A DNA stretch of 64,000 bases from the NCBI GenBank assembly GCA_963706835.1, contig CAVPOB010000005.1, forward strand, positions 1 through 64,000, in the 5' to 3' direction. Origin of the DNA: CAVXYG01 sp963706835 (GTDB taxonomy: Bacteria; Actinomycetota; Actinomycetes; S36-B12; GCA-2699445). The notes under the pieces were generated by a model. The model searched no databases. It was not told where the DNA came from and was given only the letters and a program-made list of their open reading frames with translations. The position numbers and the translations under genes are program-made. Of this stretch, positions 28,165 through 37,058 are shown one piece after another; position 1 is the first letter of the stretch; each line of letters opens with the position of its first letter.

Positions 28165-28481
28165 GACCACACCCTGGCGACCGCTCGGGCCCGTGGCAAG
28201 CTCCGCCATACCCGGCATTCGGTGGCCACCGACCGGCATCGAGCCCGCCACCAGCCAGCCAGGCCGATCGGTCTGCGCGCGGAGCCTTCCGCTGGGGAGC
28301 GCCGGATCCTCGGGTCATCGGCCTGCGGCACCCGGCATGCACGGCGTGGAGCTGAACGCCGGCAAGGTCGTCGAGCCCGGACCGGCGGTGGCGACCTCCG
28401 ATTGTCGGCGGCGGGACGTTGGACCCGTGAGGTCCGGTCGGGTGGCGGGGCAGGGTGGGAACAACGGGACAGGGGGACGAG

Positions 28482-29795
28482 ATGCGATTCGGTTCGACCG
28501 GCGCGGCAGCGGTGATGGCGGGTCTGGCTCTTGCCTTCAGCGGGTGCGGGTCGTCCGGGCCGGGGCCTGCTCAAGGCCCGTCCCCGGTGAGCCCCTCGAC
28601 GGAGCCGGGGACCAGCGGCTACGAGATCGTCACGGTCGAGCAGCAGGTGCCGCATGAGTGGGCGCCCGAGGCTGGGCCCAGGCCGGAGGTCTCGGCCGAC
28701 CTGGTAGCCAGGATGAACGAGCTGGGCGTGCAACTGTGGCACCACCAGCGCAACGAGGATCCCGAGGGCGACGTGTGGGTCTCGCCGGTCAGCGTCTACC
28801 AGGCCCTGAGCCTGGTGCTGCCGGGCGCGGGGCCGGATGCCGTCGGGGAACTGCTGTCCGCGATGGGGCTCGCCGCCGGGGAGATCGGGCGCAACACCGG
28901 GCAGTTGGCCGACTGGATCACGGCGAGCCGGCGCAGCGAGTACCAGATGGCGCTGTTCAACGCTGCCTTCGTCGCGCAGCAGTACGGGGGGTTCGCGCCG
29001 GCGTACCTCGATGGCATCGAACCGATCCGCGACGAGTTGGGCGGCTTCGATGCGCTCGATCCACAGGGCACCGCCGACCTGATCAACGGTCGGGTGGATG
29101 AGCACACCCGCGGGATGATCGATGAGATCGTCGGGCCGGGCGACATCAGCGCCGACCTCGTCGCGATCCTGTTGAACACGACCTACTTCAAGGGGGCATG
29201 GGAGGAGCCATTCGACGCGCTGCTGACCGGTGTCCGTCCGTTCACTCTGCTCGACGGCTCGGTTGTCGAGGCTCCCCGCATGATGGGCTGGAGACCACTG
29301 CAGCTCACCCCCGGCGAGGGATACACGGCGGCCGCACTGCCCTACGTGGGCGGGGCCACGGCGGTGTTCGTACTGCCCGACGAGGGCCGCTTCGAGGAAG
29401 TCGTCGCAGCGCTGACGGCCGCCGATTTTGACCGATTCGCCGCTTCGCCTGCGGTCGGGACGGGGGAGTTCGCACTGCCGAAGTTCACCAGCGACTCCGG
29501 AATCCAGGAACTCATCCCGGCACTGCGATCGGCGGGTGTCGAGGGGCTCTTCACCCTTACTCCAGACTGGCCGATGTTCGGCAACAGCGACAGCCACGCC
29601 ATCGATTTCGTGAAGCACCGCGTGGTCGTCGCCGTCACCGAACTAGGGACCGAGGCTGCTGCCGCCACCGCCGCGGGTGGGATCGGTGGCATCGGGCCGG
29701 TACGATCCTTCGTCCTGAACCGGCCATTCGTCATGGCGATCCTCGACGCCGACGATGCGGTCCTGTTCCTCGGACAGATCACCGACCCGCGGTAG
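28482..29795 (+). CDS. Secreted serpin (lipoprotein)
   Basis: A 437-residue serine-protease inhibitor with a lipoprotein signal ending AFSGC, so it is anchored outside the membrane. The serpin core is clear from WVSPVSVYQALSLVLPGA through LNTTYFKGAWEEPF to the end motif NRPFVMAILDADDAVLFLGQ. The reactive-centre hinge is T-E-L-G-T-E-A-A-A-A-T, with the small residues needed for loop insertion, so it should be inhibitory. The loop then runs AAGGIGGIGPVRSF. An unusually glycine-rich P5-P2' segment suggests a target that cuts after small residues, such as an elastase- or subtilisin-like protease. The ATG is preceded by GGGGGA. A fragment of a fructosamine-kinase gene follows. Confidence 0.9.
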   Translation: MRFGSTGAAAVMAGLALAFSGCGSSGPGPAQGPSPVSPSTEPGTSGYEIVTVEQQVPHEWAPEAGPRPEVSADLVARMNELGVQLWHHQRNEDPEGDVWVSPVSVYQALSLVLPGAGPDAVGELLSAMGLAAGEIGRNTGQLADWITASRRSEYQMALFNAAFVAQQYGGFAPAYLDGIEPIRDELGGFDALDPQGTADLINGRVDEHTRGMIDEIVGPGDISADLVAILLNTTYFKGAWEEPFDALLTGVRPFTLLDGSVVEAPRMMGWRPLQLTPGEGYTAAALPYVGGATAVFVLPDEGRFEEVVAALTAADFDRFAASPAVGTGEFALPKFTSDSGIQELIPALRSAGVEGLFTLTPDWPMFGNSDSHAIDFVKHRVVVAVTELGTEAAAATAAGGIGGIGPVRSFVLNRPFVMAILDADDAVLFLGQITDPR

Positions 29796-29899
29796 CGCTC
29801 ACCGTGCGCAGTGGTGTGGCAGGAGAGGCGGCGCGCAAGCTGTGCGCAGATCGTGATCCCTGGGCGCGTGACCAAGCGGGCCGCACCGCTCGACCAGGT

Positions 29900-30100
29900 C
29901 GAGCGCCCGTCGCCGAGGTCGCTCCACCCGGAGCGCCCTCGGCCTGTCTCCACGGGGACCTGTGGTCGGGGAACGTGGTGTCCGCCACCGATGGCGCCGC
30001 GCTACTGATCGACCCCACGGCCCACGGCGGGCATCGGGAGACCGACCTCGCAATGCTGGCGCTGTTCGGCGCCCCGCATCTGGACGAGATCATCGCCCCG
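29900..30100 (+). pseudogene. Truncated fructosamine-kinase gene copy
   Basis: This stretch reads GAPSACLHGDLWSGNVVS, then LLIDPTAHGGHRETDLAML and LFGAPHLDEII, which matches residues about 188-240 of the complete kinase encoded at 11.2-12.1 kb. The DNA is also very similar: about 30 bases around the FGAPHL codons are identical. The N-terminal ATP-binding part and the C-terminal part are absent, and the frame runs on into unrelated sequence. It is a duplicated or transferred remnant wedged between the serpin and GtrA genes. Confidence 0.8.
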
Positions 30101-30162
30101 CCGCCAGATGATCCGGTAGACCCGTGGACCCGTAGACCGTGTTCGGAGTTCGCCGGCGCAGG

Positions 30163-30612
30163 TCAGTCCCGCGGCGGCCTGCCATGGTCGGAGTACACCC
30201 ACTCGCGGTAGAGGTAGAACCGGACGAATCCGACGCCGATGGTGAGCAGGAACTTCACCACGTTCCACAGGACGACGCTGCTGGTCAGGCCGGTCACCAT
30301 CGCCACACCGATGGCGATGATGATGACGCTACCCACCTGCACAGCGGCGAACTTGGCCGCCGAATGGTGCGGCAGGCGGACCTCCCGGTGCCGGAACGTC
30401 CAGCGCAGGTTGGCTCCGAAGACCAGGCCGCTCGAAGCGAGCAGTGCGATCAGGTTCGCGGCGTTGGGCTGGGTTCCGATTGCCACCAGGGTGTTGAACG
30501 CCGCGAAGTCCAGCAGGAATCCGACGGTGCCGACGCCGAGCATGCGCGAGTAGTCCACGATCGCCGGGTGCCAGCGGCCCCGCGGCCGTGCCTGGGATTG
30601 CGAACTCGCCAT
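30163..30612 (-). CDS. GtrA-family membrane protein
   Basis: A 149-residue protein with four predicted helices. The first has the family mark LGVGTVGFLLDFAAFNTLV, the loop after the second is ANLRWTFRHRE, and the last ends FLLTIGVGFVRFYLYREWVYSD. GtrA-like proteins move or help move polyprenyl-linked sugars across the membrane for cell-envelope glycan synthesis. No glycosyltransferase lies beside it here. The ATG at 30612 gives the usual family length. Upstream in-frame codons are antisense-like. Confidence 0.85.
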   Translation of the reverse strand: MASSQSQARPRGRWHPAIVDYSRMLGVGTVGFLLDFAAFNTLVAIGTQPNAANLIALLASSGLVFGANLRWTFRHREVRLPHHSAAKFAAVQVGSVIIIAIGVAMVTGLTSSVVLWNVVKFLLTIGVGFVRFYLYREWVYSDHGRPPRD

Positions 30613-30772
30613 ACCTGAAGTGCAGCACGGGCCGCCCACTGCAGGTGGCCCGCCACGGCCCGTGTGACGGACTTCGCGCTCACGTCCGGCAACTGTGGGC
30701 GGGACCACCGAACACCCCTGCTTCGCGGTCCTACGGTGGCAGGACTTCGAGGCGGCAAGGATGGGCAGAGTC

Positions 30773-31057
30773 ATGAGGAGGTTCGGGCCATTGGCTGCGG
30801 CAGCGGCGCTCCTGGTGCTGTCTGCCTGCTCGACGGGATCAGTGATCCAGGCGCCGGACCCGGGACCGGGCGCGCCGGTCGATGCTCCCACCATCTACGA
30901 CGAATCGATCTTCCCCGCCATGCTGCGGCGCCTCGACTCGGGGGCAGTGGATCCCGTCGTGGCGCAGACCTTCCCGCTGGCCGACATCGCCAGGGCCCAG
31001 GAGGTCTTCGGGGAGAATCGGCATGTGGGCAAGATCGTGCTGACCGTCGCGCAGTAG
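30773..31057 (+). CDS. Chimera: lipoprotein signal joined to a zinc-dehydrogenase C-terminus
   Basis: A 94-residue protein. Residues 1-19 form a lipoprotein signal with lipobox LSAC (Cys19), followed by a Pro/Gly linker to about residue 37. From about residue 45 the sequence (FPAMLRRLDSGAVDPVV, TFPLADIARAQEVF, HVGKIVLTV) matches the last 45 residues of zinc-type alcohol dehydrogenases/quinone oxidoreductases, normally cytoplasmic and part of a 320-residue enzyme. The piece lacks the catalytic domain and the Rossmann core. The join is in frame with no stop, so a new exported mini-lipoprotein may have arisen by deletion or rearrangement. Whether it is expressed is unknown. Confidence 0.6.
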   Translation: MRRFGPLAAAAALLVLSACSTGSVIQAPDPGPGAPVDAPTIYDESIFPAMLRRLDSGAVDPVVAQTFPLADIARAQEVFGENRHVGKIVLTVAQ

Positions 31058-31149
31058 GTCCGCACTCGGAGCCAGCCGCCCGCTGCCGCCGCCTGGTGGG
31101 GCAGGGGGCTGCGGCCGACGGGTTGAATGCGCCTCCGGTGGCGCGACTG

Positions 31150-31374
31150 TGCACCCGGTATGGGGGTTTGCACCCGGAACGGGGGCTGAGGGCGCCCCCG
31201 GTGGCGCGACTGTGCACCCGGTGTGGGGGTTTGCACCCGGAACGGGGGCGCTGGGCCCCGATCGGAGCGGTTCCGCCCCCGCGCCGGGTGCAAACCCCCG
31301 AACCGGGTGCAGACCTGCCCGGAATCCGACCGATTCCGCCCCCGTACCGGGTGCATACCCCCGCAGCGGGTGCA
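31150..31374. repeat. Dyad-symmetric array of TGCACCCG-N4-GGGGG units (locus 2)
   Basis: The cleanest copy. It has two forward pairs (cores GTAT/GAAC, then GTGT/GAAC) separated by a spacer ending GGTGGCGCGAC that also precedes the first pair, then two inverted pairs. Each pair has the form unit-TT-unit. Spacers between inverted pairs carry GAATCCGACCGATTCC. It lies between the chimera and the NhaC genes, both on the plus strand. The rest of 31058-31688 holds no supported gene. Confidence 0.88.
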
Positions 31375-31688
31375 GACGTCCCCGGTGCTGGGACCGAGGG
31401 CGGCCCGGCGGTACGACTGGGCACCGGGGATTCAACCCGGGCCCCCGGGTGCCCGGGGACCGAGGGCGGCCCGCCCGCTCCTCCCACCGACACGGGAGGC
31501 AGCCGCTCTCCCGATTGCGATAAGCCAGAACCCGCTCCGGAGGTCACGGCAACTCCCTGCGCGGGGCACACCGGGGGCCGCAGGGTCGCAGCGCTTCGCC
31601 GAGGCGCATAGTTGATGCGTCGTTCGGGAGACAACGCTGACCGCTATCGCTAGCGTGCGTGATGGGGATGTGTCTCGAGGAGGCCGCA

Positions 31689-33269
31689 GTGGAGACTACA
31701 GACAAGCCCGTGAAGAGGCGGCGGCAGCCGCGCCCGCCGTCGCTAATCGACGCCCTGATCCCGCTCGGCTTCCTGATCGTGATGCTGGCGTGCGCGATCT
31801 ACTTGTACGGCGGCGACTCCATCGCCGGACCGGTCCAGGTCACGATGTTCCTCTCGGCCGTCGTGGCCGCCTTTGTCGGGTTCAAGAACGGCAACGCGGT
31901 CACCGACATGACCAAGGCGGGTGTGGACAGCGTCGCCTCGGCCATGGGTGCGATCTTCATCCTGCTGGCGGTGGGATCCCTGATCGGGACGTGGAACATG
32001 TCGGGCACCATCGCGACGATGGCCGACTTCGGCATCCGTGTGCTGAGCCCGACCTTCTTCTACATCACCGCGGCGTTCGTCTGTGCCCTCATCTCCGTCG
32101 GCATCGGCAGTGCCTGGACGGTCATGGGCACGATGGGTGTGGCACTGGTCGCCATCGCCGATGGCCTCGGGATGAGCGCGTCGGTCGCCGCGGGCGCAGT
32201 GATCTCCGGCGCCTACTTCGGCGACAAACTCTCGCCGCTGTCCGAGACCACGAACCTTGCCGCAGCGGTCGCCGGCACCAAGCTGTACCGGCACATCCGG
32301 GGCATGCTCGTGACCACCATCCCGTCGATGCTCATCGCCTTGGGCATCTTCCTGTTCCTGGGCTTCCGCGCCGATCCCGAAGGCGGGTTGGACACCGAGC
32401 AGGCTACCGACGCCATCGAGGGCGCCTTCAGCATCGGTTTCATCATGCTGCTACCGCTGGTCGTCGTGGTCTATCTCGCGGTGCGCAAATACCCCCCGAC
32501 CGTGGCCGTGCTGGCCGGCGCATTGAGCGGCGGCCTGATCGCCGTGCTCTTCCAACCGGATGTGGTCCGGGGCTTCGTCGATGACGACACACTGGCAACG
32601 CCGTGGGTGATGCTCAAGGGCGTCTGGGACGCCATGGCCACCGGCTTCGTGGCTGACACCGGCATTCCGCAGCTGGATGAGTTGGTCTCCGGCGGTGGCA
32701 TGTCGAGCATGTTGGAGACGGTCTGGCTCATCATGACCGCGCTGGCGTTCGGCGGCGTCATGAACCACTGCGGCTTCCTGTCCAAACTCATCGAGCCGCT
32801 GCGCCGCCGCGCCAAGAAGGACAAGGGCCTGATGATGGCGACGGGCGTCACCGCCATCGGCATCAACGCATTGGCCGCCGACCAGTACCTCGCCATCGTG
32901 CTCACCGGCAACGTGTACAAGACCGAGTTCGAGTCCCGCAATATCGCTCCCCGCAGTCTGTCGCGCCAGATCGAGGACACCGCCACCGTCACCTCGCCGC
33001 TCATCCCCTGGAACAGTTGCGGCGCCTACGCGGCAGGTGTCCTGGGCGTCACGACGTTCGCCTATCTGCCGTTCGCCTTCTTCAACTGGATCAACCCGCT
33101 GCTGTCGTTCGCCTATGCGGCGCTCGGGCTGCAGATCAAGTACCGCGACCCCGAGGAAGTGTTCACACCATCGCCGCAGAAGGCTGAGTTCTATGGCGCG
33201 GGCGGCATGGCGGGCGACGCGCTGCCGGACCCGGGCCTGCACGAGCGTCCGCCGAGCGCGCAGTGGTGA
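31689..33269 (+). CDS. nhaC: NhaC-family Na+/H+ antiporter
   Basis: A 526-residue antiporter with about 11-12 helices. Family landmarks include GSAWTVMGTMG, the GDKLSPLSETTNLAA motif in the ion-binding region and SPLIPWNSCGAYA near the C-terminus. It exchanges cytoplasmic Na+ (or malate-coupled Na+ in some members) for protons. The GTG start at 31689 follows GAGGAGG. A cytoplasmic N-terminus of 20 basic residues precedes the first helix. It is followed by a FUSC-type transporter gene after 67 bp, possibly one transcript. Confidence 0.9.
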   Translation: METTDKPVKRRRQPRPPSLIDALIPLGFLIVMLACAIYLYGGDSIAGPVQVTMFLSAVVAAFVGFKNGNAVTDMTKAGVDSVASAMGAIFILLAVGSLIGTWNMSGTIATMADFGIRVLSPTFFYITAAFVCALISVGIGSAWTVMGTMGVALVAIADGLGMSASVAAGAVISGAYFGDKLSPLSETTNLAAAVAGTKLYRHIRGMLVTTIPSMLIALGIFLFLGFRADPEGGLDTEQATDAIEGAFSIGFIMLLPLVVVVYLAVRKYPPTVAVLAGALSGGLIAVLFQPDVVRGFVDDDTLATPWVMLKGVWDAMATGFVADTGIPQLDELVSGGGMSSMLETVWLIMTALAFGGVMNHCGFLSKLIEPLRRRAKKDKGLMMATGVTAIGINALAADQYLAIVLTGNVYKTEFESRNIAPRSLSRQIEDTATVTSPLIPWNSCGAYAAGVLGVTTFAYLPFAFFNWINPLLSFAYAALGLQIKYRDPEEVFTPSPQKAEFYGAGGMAGDALPDPGLHERPPSAQW

Positions 33270-33336
33270 TGCCCCCGCGCTGAGCCGAACGCACTCGCCC
33301 GCCGTCGCGGGGGCCGCGGTGGGGCAGGATGTGCCC

Positions 33337-34611
33337 ATGGTGAGTGAGGAGACCCCGACACGTCTGGGCCTGGTGAGCAGCCTGCGGGCTTCCAGTACCG
33401 GGTTGGGCAACTGGCACCTGATGGTCCGCACTGCCATCGCAACGACCCTGGCCGTCGTCTTCGGCGAGGCGGTGTCGCCGAGCGAGACACCGGTCATGGC
33501 TGCGCTGACCGCGATGCTGGTGGTGCAGAGCTCGGCCTTCGCGACGGTGGGCATGACGATCCAGCGGATCGTCGGAACGACGCTGGGGGTGCTGGCGGCC
33601 AGCCTGTACGTCAACCTGCTCGGTGGTGCGCTCGTGGTCTACGCCGTGGGGATCTTCCTGGCCCTGGCGCTGGCGAAAGTGATGCCGCTGGCCGAATCTG
33701 CGCGGAGCCAGGTGACGATCTCGATGCTGGTCGTCCTCACCATGGGGCCGGGGGAGTGGGCCAATGATGTGGGCCGGGTGATCGACACGATGGTCGGCGG
33801 GTTCATCGCCATGGCCGTCGTGCTGGTGTATCCGCCCAAGCCGAACCTGCGCCCCGCACGGGCGGCATTCGCCGACTGGTACGAGGCGGTGGGCGAGCAG
33901 TTGGAGGAGATGGCCCGAGAGATCGGCGTGCGCACCGTTCCCCGTGGCGAGCGGCACGATTTCGTCGCGAACAGTTTCCAGCTGCGCGAAATGGACCTCG
34001 GCACGCGGGCGGCGTTCACCGAGGCCGTGGAGTCGGTGCAGTTCAACCCACGGGCGCGCCAGCACGTGTCGGAGCAACTGGATCTGCTGGAACGGGATCT
34101 GCGGTGGATCACCTCGGTGACCGTGCAGGTGCGCGCGCTGTCGGGCGAGGTCGACCGCGTCTACGACAGGGCAGGGGGACTGCCGCCCGCACTTGCCCCG
34201 GAACAGCTGTCGCAGATCCTGCGCGCGGTGGCCCGGTTGCTGCGCGCAGAGGTGCATCCCGGTGCCGAGCGTTCCGCGATCGACCGGCGCGCCCGCCGGG
34301 TGCAGAGCCTGATCGGCGAGGCCACCGGCTTCGTGATGTTCGGCCGTGCGGACGTGAGCGAGGTGCTGCAGTCGCTGACGCTGCTGGGCCGGATCGACTC
34401 CCTGGCGCGCACCATCCACGGCGGTCCGGCTCGCCTGGCCGTGCTGGCGTGGGAGGAGATGGGCGCCGAGGAGGCCCGCCGGCCGGTGCCGGCGCCCACC
34501 GGCATGGTTGCCGCCGCGCCCGAAGACGACCCGACGATGACGATCGCGCTGCCGCAGCTGCGGCACACCCCTCCCGATAGCGGTCAAATCGGCGGTCCGC
34601 CGAGAGGCTAG
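33337..34611 (+). CDS. FUSC-family / aromatic-acid-exporter-like membrane protein
   Basis: A 424-residue protein with an N-terminal membrane half (about six helices, HLMVRTAIATTLAVVFG through MAVVLVYPPK) and a long soluble helical C-terminal half. The arrangement, with the conserved RIVGTTLGVLAA helix start, fits the FUSC/ArAE family (DUF939-like) that exports aromatic acids or related anions. The C-terminal domain is about 250 residues and ends in a Pro-rich tail. The start at ATG 33337 is preceded by a CAGGAT hexamer at 6 bp, as in other leaderless genes here. Confidence 0.75.
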   Translation: MVSEETPTRLGLVSSLRASSTGLGNWHLMVRTAIATTLAVVFGEAVSPSETPVMAALTAMLVVQSSAFATVGMTIQRIVGTTLGVLAASLYVNLLGGALVVYAVGIFLALALAKVMPLAESARSQVTISMLVVLTMGPGEWANDVGRVIDTMVGGFIAMAVVLVYPPKPNLRPARAAFADWYEAVGEQLEEMAREIGVRTVPRGERHDFVANSFQLREMDLGTRAAFTEAVESVQFNPRARQHVSEQLDLLERDLRWITSVTVQVRALSGEVDRVYDRAGGLPPALAPEQLSQILRAVARLLRAEVHPGAERSAIDRRARRVQSLIGEATGFVMFGRADVSEVLQSLTLLGRIDSLARTIHGGPARLAVLAWEEMGAEEARRPVPAPTGMVAAAPEDDPTMTIALPQLRHTPPDSGQIGGPPRG

Positions 34612-34614
34612 GCT
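34609..34614 (+). promoter_or_regulatory. -10 element upstream of the UDP-glucose pyrophosphorylase gene
   Basis: TAGGCT immediately around the stop of the preceding gene would start transcription near 34621, giving a 55-nt leader. The leader contains three copies of an ACGGGCGC repeat and ends with GGGAGGGTGAGG before the ATG at 34677. Confidence 0.4.
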
Positions 34615-34676
34615 CGCCGAGAGAGTTGCGGCACGGGCGCACGGGCGCACGGGCGCCGGGCCGGGAGGGTGAGGCG

Positions 34677-36059
34677 ATGAGCGAGGAAGGCCTGCGGGCA
34701 GCGCAGCGGAAGATGAGCGCCGCTGGGGTGGAGCAGACCGCCATCGACGTGTTCTCCCACTACTACGCACAACTCGAATCGGGCGCGACGGGGATGATCG
34801 GCGAGGACGACATCCTGCCCCTGGACGATCCGCCGGCACTGGCCGAGCTCGCGGTCTCCTCGGAGCAGGCACGCGACGCCCTGTCCAAGACGGCGATCGT
34901 GAAGCTCAACGGCGGACTGGGCACCTCAATGGGGATGGATCGGGCAAAGTCGCTGCTCCCCGTGCGGGGCAGCCGAACCTTCCTCGATCTTGTCGTGGCG
35001 CAAGTGCAGGCCGCCCGCGCTGAGTATGGCGCCGCGCTGCCCCTGGTCTTCATGGACTCCTTCCGGACCCGCACCGATACGTTGGCTGCGCTGGACCGCT
35101 ACCCCGATCTCGAGGTGGCCGGGCTGCCGCGGGACTTCCTGCAGAATCAGGAGCCCAAGCTCCGCACCGACACTCTCATGCCGGTGGAGTGGCCCAGCGA
35201 CCCGACGCTGGAATGGTGTCCGCCCGGCCACGGCGACATCTACACCGCACTGCTCGGCACCGGTGTGCTGGAGGCGCTGCTCGAGCAGGGGTATCGCTAC
35301 GCCGCCATCTCGAACTCCGACAACCTCGGGGCGGCGCCGAATGCGACCCTGGCAGGCTGGTTCGCATCATCCGGCGCCCCGTATGCGGCTGAGGTCTGCC
35401 AGCGCACGCCAGCCGACCTGAAGGGCGGAGTGCTCGCTGTCCGCCGCGCGGACGGACGGCTGATCCTGCGGGAATCCGCGCAGACGCGGCCGGAGGACAT
35501 GGCGGCCTTCCTCGATCCGCAGCGGCACCGCTACTTCCACACGAACAACCTGTGGTTCGACCTGGGAGCCCTGCATACCGCCCTCGTGGAGCGCCGGTCG
35601 GTGCTGGGCCTTCCGCTGATCCGCAATGTGAAGACGGTGGACCCGTCGGACAAGGCGTCGCCGGAGGTGTTCCAGATCGAAACAGCGATGGGGGCTGCGA
35701 TCGAGGTCTTCGAGGGCGCCACGGCAGTCGTCGTGGGACGGGACCGGTTCGTGCCGGTGAAGACGACCAACGACTTGCTGCTGGTGCGCTCCGACCTCTA
35801 CGAAGTCGACGACTTGGGTCGACTGCGGCTCGCCGTGGCTGAGGCACCATTGATCGATCTCGACCCGGCGTACTACCGCACCGTCGCCGATTTCGACGCC
35901 CGATTCCCGGCCGGGCCCCCGTCCCTGCGGGAGGCGGCGAGCCTGACGGTGCGCGGCGACTGGCACTTCGGCGCCGATGTCGTAGCGCGGGGCCGAGTCG
36001 TCCTGGACGCCACCGATGGCCCTGCCCGAGTCGCCGATGGGACCGTGCTGAGCGGGTGA
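34677..36059 (+). CDS. UTP-glucose-1-phosphate uridylyltransferase (eukaryote-like UDPGP family)
   Basis: A 460-residue nucleotidyltransferase making UDP-glucose from UTP and glucose-1-phosphate. The nucleotide-binding loop is KLNGGLGTSMGMDRAKSLL, and NSDNLGA marks the metal and UDP-sugar site. The sequence belongs to the eukaryotic-type UDPGP family rather than the bacterial GalU type. About 460 residues is the usual length. It has its own promoter candidate and a good ribosome-binding site (GGGAGGGTGAGG). UDP-glucose would feed cell-envelope polysaccharides or trehalose. Confidence 0.9.
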   Translation: MSEEGLRAAQRKMSAAGVEQTAIDVFSHYYAQLESGATGMIGEDDILPLDDPPALAELAVSSEQARDALSKTAIVKLNGGLGTSMGMDRAKSLLPVRGSRTFLDLVVAQVQAARAEYGAALPLVFMDSFRTRTDTLAALDRYPDLEVAGLPRDFLQNQEPKLRTDTLMPVEWPSDPTLEWCPPGHGDIYTALLGTGVLEALLEQGYRYAAISNSDNLGAAPNATLAGWFASSGAPYAAEVCQRTPADLKGGVLAVRRADGRLILRESAQTRPEDMAAFLDPQRHRYFHTNNLWFDLGALHTALVERRSVLGLPLIRNVKTVDPSDKASPEVFQIETAMGAAIEVFEGATAVVVGRDRFVPVKTTNDLLLVRSDLYEVDDLGRLRLAVAEAPLIDLDPAYYRTVADFDARFPAGPPSLREAASLTVRGDWHFGADVVARGRVVLDATDGPARVADGTVLSG

Positions 36060-36069
36060 GCGTGGCTGA

Positions 36070-36504
36070 TCAGCCGGGCGTGTCGGGCGTCGCCGGCGCA
36101 GCAGCGGCGTTGCGCTGAGCCTGTCTGGCCACAGTGGCGCCGCTGACCAGTGCTCGCCGCCACGGCATGACGCCATCAATCTCGACCTGGAGGCTGAAGC
36201 TCAGCAGCGTCCGGATCAGGACGATGATGCCGAGCGTCAGAGCGTTCTCCAGCGTCGGCGCCACAGCGACGGTTCGGATGAGATCGCCCGCCACCAGGAC
36301 TTCCAGGCCGAGCAGGATGGCTCCCCCGAACGCCTCGCGCATGGTGCGGTAGGCCGACTTGCCGTCCCTGGTGCGGCGGTAGGTGTGCCAGGCCAGCGCC
36401 GTGGCCCAGATCAGTCCGAGCAGCAGTATGGCTGCAGCGAGGCCCTCGAAGATCCGGGCCACGGTCTCCATGATCTCGGCGAATGCGTCGGTCTGGGCCT
36501 CCAT
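36070..36504 (-). CDS. DUF1622-family membrane protein
   Basis: A 144-residue protein with three hydrophobic segments: EGLAAAILLLGLIWATALAW, then FGGAILLGLEVLVAGDLIRT, then LGIIVLIRTLLSFSLQVE. The conserved GAILLGLE-LVA-DLI-T and IVLIRTLLSFSL-E blocks and a final PW identify DUF1622. The function of this family is not established. It converges on the pyrophosphorylase gene with only 10 bp between stops and is divergent from the acyltransferase remnant. Confidence 0.85.
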   Translation of the reverse strand: MEAQTDAFAEIMETVARIFEGLAAAILLLGLIWATALAWHTYRRTRDGKSAYRTMREAFGGAILLGLEVLVAGDLIRTVAVAPTLENALTLGIIVLIRTLLSFSLQVEIDGVMPWRRALVSGATVARQAQRNAAAAPATPDTPG

Positions 36505-36599
36505 GCCGTCTTCCTACCACGGCGCATTGCCGCCAGGACCGTCCATCGGTTGGGCCAGCCGTCCGACTACGGTGGCCGGGCGGGCGACACGGGAAGTGT

Positions 36600-37020
36600 G
36601 CTGCAGGAGCCGGCGGCCGTTGCTTCTTCCGGTGCTGGGCCAGATCCCGTTGCGGCGCGGCGTCGACGCCTCGACGGAGGTGGACGAGGCAGATGGCCCA
36701 CCATGCCAAGGCAGCCGGTGGGAAGCTCGGGCTCTACCCGGAGGGGACGCGCCCACCGGATCCGCGGCTGCTGCACAAGCTGCACAAGCGCATCCTGATC
36801 CCGCTACTGCGGGACAACCCCGACGTTCCCGCGCACGCCGTCACCATCCGGCACAGCGATCGCGACCGGTTGGGTCGCCGCATCGTGGAGGTCCGGTTCT
36901 CCGAACGGTTGGAACTGGACCCGGCAGTGGTGCGGCCCGACGATGTCGTGGCGCAGATTCGCGACCGGTTGCTGCAACTCGGCGGACAGACCTCTGTCGA
37001 TCGATACGCTGGGCAGGTGA
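36600..37020 (+). pseudogene. 1-acylglycerol-3-phosphate acyltransferase (PlsC-like) remnant
   Basis: Pieces of a PlsC-type acyltransferase are visible. A frame reads LLLPVLGQIPLRRG...STEVDEA up to about 36690. Then the next frame starts MAHHAKAAGGKLGLYPEGTRPPDPRLLHKLHK, containing the phosphate-binding EGTR block. It continues to VEVRFSERLELDP and a typical C-terminal end QLGGQTSVDRYAG. One extra base near 36690 (GAGGCA-G-ATGGCC) explains the shift. The N-terminal third with the catalytic HX4D is absent, so it is degraded even without the shift. The last frame runs without a stop into the thioredoxin gene. Confidence 0.6.
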
Positions 37021-37058
37021 ACGCTGAGCGACCTGCAGCACGTCAGGTGCGCCCATTC

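Noticed and set aside
34631..34660. Short ACGGGCGC triplicate before the UDP-glucose pyrophosphorylase gene
   Set aside because: Only three 10-bp copies of a GC-rich word; too short to call a functional element, so it is mentioned only within the promoter entry.
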